Assembly: GCF_902167145.1 (NCBI RefSeq)
Contig: NC_050105.1
Location: 142,709,988-142,773,987 of the forward strand
Direction: 5' to 3'
Length of the DNA stretch: 64,000 nucleotides
Source: Zea mays
Taxonomy: Eukaryota > Streptophyta > Magnoliopsida > Poales > Poaceae
Below the pieces are notes generated by a model. It was given only the letters and a program-made list of their open reading frames with translations, ran no database searches and had not been told where the DNA came from. Position 1 is the stretch's first letter; the number at the start of each line of letters is the position of its first letter. The position numbers were made by a program, and so were the translations under genes. Below, piece after piece: positions 55,353 through 64,000 of this stretch.

Positions 55353-57725
55353 ATGACTTCCGGCCCTCAGAACCTACACCGCTCCTTGAAAATTCTGTCT
55401 CATAACATTAGAGGAATTAACTCAGAGACCAAATGGAATTCCTTACGCAATAACATCTCGGACTCTAAATGTGATATCATATGTATTCAAGAGACAAAAA
55501 AGAGTCCTTTGATGATTCCTACATTCGTCGCTTCTGCAGCAGATCCTTTGATAAGTTTGAATTCGGACCTTCTATTGGCGCTTCTGGGGGCTTCATAACA
55601 ATTTGGAAAGGTTCTCTTTTTGATGTGGAGATTATTGATCAAAATTCTTTCGGTCACACGATCCGTTTCCATACAAAGCTTACCAATCAAACCTGGTGGC
55701 TCACCAACATTTATGCCCCTTGTACTCCTCAAAGGAGAGAAGAATTTCTCTCTTGGTTTTCCAGCATTGAGATTGATGATAACAAATTATGGATCTTCCT
55801 TGGTGACTTTAATATGATCAGATCTCCTGATAACCGCAACAAGCCGGGTGGGGATCACCTCAGAATGATGAGTTTTAATTTGGCAATCAGTCAGCTGGGG
55901 CTTCAGGAAATTCTCCTCAAAGGACAAGCCTATACTTGGTCAAATATGCAACGTCACCCGCTTCTCGAAAAACTTGATTGCTGCTTTGTTTCACAGGCTT
56001 GGTCGGTCACCTTTCCAGCTACCTCTGCACTCTCGCTTCCTAGAGGAACCTCGGATCATATCCCTTGGATGGTCAATGTCCAAATCAATGTTCCCAAACC
56101 ACCCATCTTTAGATTTGAAAATTATTGGCTTCAGCTTGATGATTTCCACTCTATCTTTCAAGACTCTTGGAATCAGCCTATCTTTCAACCAGACCCTGCT
56201 AAAAGGCTCATGGCAAAGTTTAAAAGAGCACGCAAGCACATCCATGTCTGGTGTAAGTCTCTCCCCAACTTAACAAAATTTATTGGTAAGGTCAAGATGG
56301 TGGTGCAGCTGTTAGACTTCATTGAAGAGAGCAGAGACTTAACCATTCAGGAATGGAACTTCAAAGAAATCCTTCTTCTCCATTTACAAGATCTTTTACC
56401 TGAGCAACAGATTTATTGGAAACAAAGAGGTCAAATCAAATGGGCCACCCTTGGAGATGCCGACACTAAATTCTTTCACGCCAATGCCACTGTCAAGCAC
56501 AGACATAACCTTATTTCTTCTCTTAAAGATGATAATGGAAATATGGCTCTCTCTCATAATGAAAAAGAAGCTGTGCTTTTTAATGCCTTCAAGAACCGTT
56601 TGGGGACTTCTCAGCAAACTTCTATGGTTTTCAACTTACCTGCTTTGATTCAGTCGATTGGTAATTTATCCGAGCTTGAGCACCCTTTCTCTAGCCTTGA
56701 GATCGATCAAATCATTGCATGTCTGCCTTCAAATAAATCGCCAGGTCCAGATGGCTTTAACACATACTTTGTTAAAAAATGCTGGTCGGTGATTGCCCCT
56801 GATTTCTATGACCTATTCAACAAATTCTTTGAAGGATCTCTCTGCATGCATAGCATCAACGGATCATATGTGACCCTCATTCCCAAAAATTGCTCTCCTA
56901 ATTCAGTCGGTGACTATAGACCCATCTCCCTCCTTAACACGAGTGTCAAAGTTCTAACAAAAATCTTAGCCAATCGCTTGCAACTGGTGATCACAAAGCT
57001 CGTCCATCAGAATCAATATGGTTTTATCAAGGATAGATTGATCCAAGATTGCTTAGCTTGGGCTTTTGAATATATTTCCCTTTGTCACAAATCCAGAAAA
57101 GAAATGGTCATTCTAAAGCTTGATTTTGAGAAGGCATTTGATAAACTGGAGCATGCTGCTCTTTTAGAGATCTTGAGGCACAAGGGGTTCGGTGATAAAT
57201 GGATCCACTGGATCTCTATGATTCTTGGCTCCGGATCTTCTGAAGTTCTTTTGAATGGAGTCCCTGGGAAAAGATTTCACTGTCGACGTGGAGTCATACA
57301 AGGCGACCCTCTGTCCCCACTTCTTTTTGTTCTTGCTGCTGACCTTTTGCAGTATATTGTCAACAAGGCATGTGAAGGTGGCATTCTTCGTCTTCCATTA
57401 CCAAACAATTGTGGTCCGGATTTCCCTATCATCCAATATGCTGATGATACTATTCTCATAATGGAAGCCTGCCCTAGACAATTTTTCTTCTTAAAGGCAA
57501 TGCTCAACTCTTTTGCTGACTCCACTGGGCTTCATGTGAATTACCATAAGTCCAACATTTACCCCATCAATGTCACGGACCAGAAAATGGAGATCCTTGC
57601 AAATACTTTTCATTGCAAAATTGGATCATTGCCCTTTACTTACTTAGGGCTTCCCTTGGGTCTCCAAAGACCTAAATTGGGTGCTTTTCTACCCCTTATC
57701 CAGAAAATTGAAAAAAGACTGGCGT
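55353..57725 (+). pseudogene. LINE ORF2: APE endonuclease and reverse transcriptase, frameshifted and truncated
   Basis: ATG at 55353 (MTSGPQNLHRSLKILSHNIR). Endonuclease motifs are [30 protein letters not shown] and GTSDHIPW. A 1-bp frameshift in an A-run near 55495 moves the frame to the one used until 57720. RT motifs follow: [62 protein letters not shown] and YADDTILIM. The frame then runs into the LTR of copy D, losing the C-terminal domain. Apart from the frameshift the catalytic residues are present. Confidence 0.88.
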
Positions 57726-59288
57726 TGTCGGGGACCATAATTAGGGGTACCCTCAAGGCTCCTAATTCTCAGCTGGTAACCCCCATCAGCACAAAGCTGT
57801 AAAGGCCTGATGGGTGCGATTAAGTCAGGGATCAGTCCATTCGAGGGACTCGATCACGCCTCGCCCGAGCCTAGCCTCGGGCAAGGGCAGCCGACCCCGG
57901 AGGATCTCCGTCTCGCTCGAGGCCCCCCTCCAGCGACGAACATATTTCCGGCTCGCCCGAGGCCCTGTCTTCGCCAAGAAGCAACCCTAACCAGATCGCC
58001 GCGCCGACCGACCAAATCGCAGGAGCATTTAATGCAAAGGTGGCCTCACACCTTTATCCTGACGCGCGCCCTTCAGTCGACAGAGCCAAAGTGACTTTCG
58101 TCACTTCGCCGCTCCACTGACCGACCTGACAGAAGGATAGCGCCGCCTGCGCCGCACCGCCTGCTGTGCCACTTGACAGAGTGAGGCTGACAGGCAGTCA
58201 GGCCCGGCCGCAGGCACCATAGGAAGCTCCGCATCGCCCGACCTAGGGCTCGGACTCGGGCTCAGCCCCTGAAGACGGCGAACTCCGCTCCGCCCGACCC
58301 AGGGCTCGGACTCGGGCTAAGCCCCGGAAGACGGCGAACTTCGCTCCGCCCGACCCAGGGCTCGGACTTGGGCTCAGCCCCAGAAGACGGCGAACTCCGC
58401 TCCGCCCGACCCAGGGCTCGGACTCGGGCTAAGCCCCGGAAGACGGCGAACTCCGCTTCGCCCGACCCCAGGGCTCGGGCTCCGCCCTGGCCTCAGCCGA
58501 CGGTCTCCGCCTCGCCCGACCCAGGGGCTCGAACTCGACCTCGGCCACGGAAGACAAACTCGACCTCGACTTCGGAGGAGCCTCCACATCGCCCAACCTA
58601 GGGCGCAGACCGACCACGTCGACAGGAGGCGCCATCATTACCCTACCCCAAGCTGACTCGGGCTACGGGGAACAAGACCGGCGTCCCATCTGGCGCGCTC
58701 CGCCAGATAGGCAATGATGACGCCCCGCACGCTCCCTGACGACGGCAGCTCTCCGCCCCCTTATAGAAGCAAGAGGACGTCAGCAAGGACTCGACAGCCC
58801 CAACAGTTGTCCTTCCACCAGGCTCCAGCGCTCCTCCGACGGCCACGACATCACACGAACCGGGTGCCAAAACCTCTCCGGCTGCCACGACGGCGTGTAC
58901 TTAGGGCGCTAGCTCTCCTCCGCTAGACACGTAGCACTCTGCTACACCTCCCATTGTACACCTGGATCCTCTCCTTACGCCTATAAAAGGAAGGACCAGG
59001 GCCCTCTTACAGAAGGTTGGCCGCGCGGGGACGAGGACGAGACAGGCGCTCGCGTAAGGCCGCTCGCTCCCACACCCGCGTGGACGCTTGTAACCCCCTA
59101 CTGCAAGCGCACCCGACCTGGGCGCGGGACGAACACGAAGGCCGCGGGATTTCCACCTCTCTCACGCCCGACTCCGGCCACCTTTCTCGCCCCTTCGCGC
59201 TCGGCCTCGCGCCGACCCATCTGGGCTGGGGCACGCGGCGACATTTCACTCGTCGGTCCAGGGACCCCCCGGTCTCAAAACGCCGACA
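57726..59288 (+). repeat. 5' LTR of gypsy copy D
   Basis: 1563 bp, TGTCGGGGACC...ACGCCGACA. 56-57-bp array at about 58215-58480. TATAAAAG at 58982-58989. Confidence 0.9.
58982..58989 (+). promoter_or_regulatory. TATA box, copy D 5' LTR
   Basis: TATAAAAG in CGCCTATAAAAGGAAGG, the variant context shared with copy A. Confidence 0.65.
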
Positions 59289-59290
59289 GT

Positions 59291-59308
59291 TGGCGCGCCA
59301 GGTAGGGG
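59291..59308 (+). promoter_or_regulatory. primer binding site, gypsy copy D
   Basis: TGGCGCGCCAGGTAGGGG, two bases after the LTR. Confidence 0.78.
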
Positions 59309-59348
59309 CCTGCTGCGTGTTGACGAACAGCTTCCCGTCAAGCTCTAG

Positions 59349-62300
59349 ATGGGCAGTCTCCAGCAACCTCTCCGGCCCGGGACGGTGCTCCGTTTCGGGA
59401 GTCTTGAGTTCATGTCCCTCGACGGCAGCTACAACATGATACTCCTTCCCCCGCCGTGCTACAGCGATAGTGGCGGCCGACAGCCCGCCCGCCGGCGGCG
59501 GAATCGACGACGTCTTTCCCGCGTGGTGGAAGAACAACATTCGAGCTCACCCCGTCCTCTCCCCCGCCGACGGAGGAGGAGGCGGGGCAACCAAGGCCAA
59601 GCAGGAGGCAGCACCTCGTCGGCTGTCGAGCGAGTCGACGGCGCCAGTGCCCCAACGGGGGGCGCGTCGGGCATCGACCTCGCGTTTGAGACGAAGACGA
59701 GCGCCGTCTCCCCGCAACACGCCGATTCCGAGCAAACGGACGACGCCAGCACGCTCGCGAAAGGCTTGCTGAATGTCACCCTCGTACCTGAGACGACGGT
59801 GCAGTCAGTCCCCGACGTGACTTCATCACCGCCCGTCGACCAAGAGGTACCGACCGATTCCCATCTCATGCCTCTTGGATTCAGCCTCGACCCGCCAAGC
59901 GGCTTCGCTTCGGCGGACGCTCTCGTAGAGGCGAGTCCAAACCCTCTGGGGTATCGTACGCGGTCACCCTTGGACCTGCTGACGGACGTCTCGACCTACG
60001 GGCCCTCGAGGTCCGAGGAAGATGACGAGCCCGACTTCTGTTGGGATTTCTATGGACTTGGCAACCCCAGTGCCATGCGGGACTTCATGACCGCATGCGA
60101 CTACTGCCTTTCCGACTGTTCCGACGGAAGCCGCAGCCTCGGCGACGAGGACTGCGACCCAAGCCGCGAATGTTTCCACGTCGATCTAGGGGGTCCCTCC
60201 GAAGGCAACCATCTCGGTATGCCGGAGGACGGTGATCTCCCTAGGCCGGTGCCTCGCATTGACATCCCACGGGAGCTAGTTGTGGTCCCCGTTCAGGCGG
60301 GGGGCCATGACCAACAGCTCGAGCAAATCCGCGGGGTGTAGGCCAGGCTCGACGAGGGAGCAGGAGCGCTTGAGCCGATCCACCGGGACGTCGGGCAGGA
60401 ATGGGCAGGCCAGCCTCCGCCCGGAGAAATGCGTCATCTACCCCAGGGCTTCCAGTGGGGTCGGCCAGAACCAGGCTGCAGCAGCAATGGTCCTTCGTGC
60501 GATGCCAGAGCCATCAACCACCGAGGGGCGGCGAATCCAGGGAGAACTCAAGAATCTCCTGGAGGGCGCCGTGGTCCAGCAGGCCGAGAGCTCCGCCTCC
60601 CGGAGGCAGGGGTACCCCTCGGAACATCATGCCGCGACTTCCCGATTCATGCGGGAAGCCTCGGTCCACACCGGGCGCACGCGCAACACAGCGCCTGCGG
60701 CCCCGGGTCGCCTCGGCAGCGAGCACCATCGCCGCGACCGTTGGGCCCACCTCGACGAGAGGGTGCGCCGAGGCTACCACCCCAGGCGTGGGGGGGCGCT
60801 ACGACAGCGGGGAGGATCGGAGTCCCTCGCCCGAACCACCCAGTCTGCAGGCTTTCAGCCGCGCCATACGCCGGGCGCCGTTCCCGACCCGGTTCCGACC
60901 CCCGACTATTATCACAAAGTACTCGGGGGAGACGAGACCGGAACTGTGGCTCGCGGACTACCGGCTGGCCTGCCAACTGGGTGGAACGGACGATGACAAC
61001 CTCATCATCCGCAACCTCCCCTTGTTCCTCTCCGACACCGCTCGCACCTGGTTGGAGCACCTGCCTCCGGGGAAGATCTCCAACTGGGACGACCTGGTCC
61101 AGGCCTTCGCCGGCAATTTCCAGGGCACGTACGTGCGCCCTGGAAACTCCTGGGACCTCTGAAGCTGCCGGCAGCAGCCGGGAGAGTCTCTCCGGGACTA
61201 CATCCGGCGATTCTCGAAGCAGCGCACCGAGCTGCCCAACATCACCGACTCAGATGTCATCGGCGCGTTCCTCGCCGGCACCACTTGCCGTGACCTGGTG
61301 AGCAAGTTGGGTTGCAAGACCCCCACCAGGGCGAGCGAGCTGATGGACATCGCCACCAAGTTCGCCTCTGGCCAGGAGGCGGTCGAGGCTATCTTCCGGA
61401 AGGACATGCAGCCCCAGGGCCGCCCACCCAAAGATGCCCCGAGGCGTCAACTCAGCGCGGCGCCAAGAAGAAGGGCAAGAAGAAGTCGCAAGCGAAACGC
61501 GACGCCACCGACGCGGACCTTGTTGCCGCCGTCGAGTACAAGAACCCTCGGAAACCCCCCAGAGGTGCCAACCTCTTCGACAAGATGCTCAAGGAGTCGT
61601 GCCCCTATCACCACGGGCCTGTCAAGCACACCCTTGAGGAGTGCGTCATGCTTCAGCGCCACTTCCACAGGGCCGGGCCGCCCGCGGAGGGTGGCAGGGC
61701 CCGCGACGAAGACAAGAAGGAAGATCACCAGGCATGAGAGTTCCCCGAGGTCCGCGACCGTTTCATGATCTACAATGGGCAAGCGGCGAACGCCTCGGCT
61801 CGGCACCACAAGCAAGAGCGCCGGGAGGTCTGTTCGGTGAAGGTGGCGGCGCTAGTCTACCTAGACTGGTCCAACAAGCCCATCACCTTCGACCGAGCCG
61901 ACCACCCCGACCACGTGCCGAGCCTGGGGAGATACCCGCTCGTCGTCGACCCCGTCATCAGCGATGTCAGGCTCACCAAGGTCCTCATGGACGGAGGCAG
62001 CAGCCTCAACATCATCTACGCCGAGACCCTCGGGCTCCTGCGTGTCGATCTGTCCTCGGTCCGGGCAGGCGCTGCGCCTTTCCATGGGATCATCCCCGGG
62101 AAGTGTGTCCAGCCCCTCGGACAACTCGACCTTCCCGTCTGCTTCGCAACGCCCTCCAACTTCCTAAGGGAGACCCTGACGTTCGAGGTGGTCGGGTTCC
62201 GAGGAACCTACCACGCGGTACTGGGAAGGCCATGCTACGCGAAGTTCATGGCCGTCCCCAACTACACCTACCTCAAGCTCAAGATGCCGGGCCCCAACGG

Positions 62301-62550
62301 GGTCATCACCGTCGGCCCCACGTACAAACACGCGTTCGAATGCGACGTGGAGTGCGTGGAGTACGCCGAGGCCCTCGCCGAGTCCGAGGCCCTCATCGCC
62401 GACCTTGAGAGCCTCTCTAAGGAGGTGCCAGATGTGAAGCGTCATGCCGGCAACTTCGAGCCAGCGGAGACGGTTAAGTCCGTCCCCCTCGACCCCAGCA
62501 GCGACGCCTCCAAGCAAGTCCGGATCGGCTCCGAGCTTGATCCCAAATAG
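59349..62550 (+). pseudogene. gag: gag-protease of copy D, stops and frameshifts
   Basis: ATG at 59349, same N-terminus as copy C. A nonsense codon lies at 60339-60341, a deletion of roughly 47 bp near 60450, and there are further frame changes around 60790 and 61440, plus stops at 61160-61162 and 61735-61737. The protease part is open from 61765 (VLMDGGSSLNIIYAETL) to the conserved UAG at 62548-62550. More decayed than B or C. Confidence 0.85.
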
Positions 62551-63740
62551 GAAGTAGTGCTCGTCGACTTTCTCCGTGCGAACGCCGACGTCTTCGTGTG
62601 GAGTCCCTCGGACATGCCCGGCATACCGAGGGATGTCGCTGAGCACTCGCTGGACATCCGAGCCGATGCCCGACCCGTCAAGCAGCCTCTGCGCCGATTC
62701 GACGAAGAAAAGCGCAGAGCCATAGGCGAGGAGATCCACAAGCTAATGGCGGCAGGGTTCATCAAAGAAGTATTCCATCCCGAATGGCTTGCCAACCCTG
62801 TGCTTGTGAGAAAGAAAGGAGGGAAATGGCGGATGTGTGTAGACTACACTGGTCTAAACAAAGCATGTCCGAAGGTTCCCTACCCTCTGCCTCGCATCGA
62901 TCAAATCGTGGATTCCACTGCTGGGTGTGAAACCCTGTCTTTCCTCGATGCCTACTCAGGGTATCACCAAATCAGGATGAAAGAGTCCTGCCTCTGTACC
63001 GCCTCTTAAGGAAGGCCGAGTGCTTCACTTGGACCCCTGACGCCGAGGATGCCCTCGGGGACCTGAAGGCGCTCCTCACGAACGCACCAGAGTCGTTGCT
63101 GGAGGAGCGGGCTAAAATAGCCTCGGGGCGAATAACGGTTCCCCCTGAAGCCTTCTCCCGAGACCTGCATCAACAGTCCGTCAAGATCGACGACACGCCC
63201 GAGCCCGAGGCGCCCTCGGCCCAGCCCGAGGTACCCTTGGCTCAGTCCGAGGTACCCACGGTTCGGCCCGAGGTACCCTCGGCCCCCGAGGGTGAGGCAC
63301 TGTGCGTCGAGGAGGAGCGAAGCGGGGTCACGCCTAATTGAAACTGGCAGACCCCATACCTGCAATATCTCCACCGAGGAGAGCTACCCCTCGACCGAGC
63401 CAAAGCTCGGCGGTTGGCGCGGCGCGCCAAGTCGTTTGTCTTGCTGGAAGATGGGAAGGAGCTCCACCATCGCGGCCCCTCAGGCTTCCTCCAGTGATGC
63501 ATTTCCATCGCCGAAGGCCAGGAGCTCCTACGAGAGGTACACTCGGGGGCTTGCGACCATCGCGCAGCACCCCGAGCCCTCGTTGGAGACGCCTTCCGAC
63601 AAGGTTTCTAATGGCCGACGGCGGTGGCCGACGCCACTCGACGTCAGTTCTACGCAAGGCAGACCCACCCCTTGCGGAAGACACCCGGGGGCTACACGCA
63701 CCCCTGGGAAAAAGTTCTGAAGCCCGGAACAAACAAACTG
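62551..63740 (+). pseudogene. pol: pol remnants of copy D
   Basis: In frame after the UAG: VLVDFLRANADVFVWSPSDM to FLDAYSGYHQIRMKES (about 62990). It then jumps to the part after the RT palm (LPLYRLL equivalent), losing the YVDD motif. A second jump near 63095 removes RNase H and aRNase H, leaving the linker repeats (63180-63300). Small pieces of integrase flank follow up to the last pol residues near 63740. At least three deletions; no catalytic domain is complete. Confidence 0.85.
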
Positions 63741-64000
63741 ACCAACAGTCAAGGCTAGGTCCGCACCAACACTTGGAACGTCTAACAGCTACGTCGCCTC
63801 TACCCTTAAGATGCTTTCAAGTTGTTTGTATACCTCGCTCCCACGCAAGTTTTAGTCATCAAGGAAGGGTCAGCCTTGCTTCGGCAGAGCCCAACCCTCC
63901 CTCGGGGGCTAAAAAGGGGGGAACCCCTCTGCGTCAAAATTTTCAATCGAAAAGGCTTTTGCGTTCCCCTGGCTATGTCGGAAGCAGGACCCCAAGGAGC
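63741..64000 (+). other. post-pol spacer of copy D
   Basis: Matches the post-pol spacer of B and C (TCAAGGAAGGGTCAGCC, CCTCGGGGGCTAAAA). The last 60 bases are closer to B. Whether D carries an antisense gene cannot be seen. Confidence 0.7.

Larger units (their letters stand above)
51790..57725 (+). mobile_element. L1-type LINE, 5' part, interrupted by gypsy copy D
   Basis: 5' leader from about 51790 (exact end unknown), ORF1 and ORF2 with endonuclease and RT, cut at 57725 by the LTR of copy D. The C-terminal part of ORF2 and the 3' tail lie outside the window. Confidence 0.85.
57726..64000 (+). mobile_element. Ty3/gypsy copy D: internally deleted, runs off window
   Basis: Tat-lineage element of the same family, plus strand, 5' LTR and defective internal region. 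Left flank GGCGT (57721-57725); the right target duplication is outside. LTR wording groups it with copy A. Confidence 0.9.

Overview
This is a block of nested transposable elements from a large grass genome, most likely maize (Zea mays) or a close relative. The evidence is an Opie/Ji-type Sirevirus, four copies of a Tat-lineage Ty3/gypsy family that I think is Huck (LTR starting TGTCGGGGACC, GC-rich LTRs), a CACTA element full of TTTGCCGAGTG subterminal motifs, a PIF/Harbinger element and an L1-type LINE. I found no complete ordinary host gene. Only a short gene-like stretch near 12.68-13.05 kb and some anonymous spacers remain unassigned.

Layout, left to right. 1-11965: gypsy copy A (minus strand, runs off the left edge), whose 5' LTR is split by an apparently intact Sirevirus (1344-10310, minus). 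11966-28912: a PIF/Harbinger transposon with an intact-looking Myb/SANT-type ORF1 (13330-14451, plus) and a broken DDE transposase (minus); the transposase is split by gypsy copy B (16241-28212, minus, TSD CATGT). 29740-50570: a CACTA transposon (TIR CACTACCGGAATC, TSD GTC) with a decayed TNP2-type transposase and a large hairpin; gypsy copy C (35546-49421, plus, TSD GAACT) sits inside one hairpin arm. About 51790-57725: a 5' LINE segment with frameshifted ORF1 and ORF2, cut by gypsy copy D (57726 to beyond 64000, plus), which has lost most of pol.

The gypsy copies fall into complementary types. C has gag-protease and most of pol but carries a deletion plus frameshift in RT. B has gag-protease with a single nonsense codon, has lost essentially all of RT, RNase H and integrase, and carries on the opposite strand a five-exon gene with consistent intron phases and an uninterrupted 993-codon reading frame (19415-22706). 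B and C share the sequence on both sides of this antisense slot but hold different contents in it. All three copies that cover the protease-RT boundary (B, C, D) have the same in-frame UAG there, so stop-codon readthrough or a shared master copy must be considered.

The Sirevirus is the youngest-looking insertion: its LTRs differ by two substitutions plus two small indels, and gag and pol are open. The other elements carry visible frameshifts, stops or deletions. All of this was read by eye; no database search was run, so family names are recognitions and not search results.
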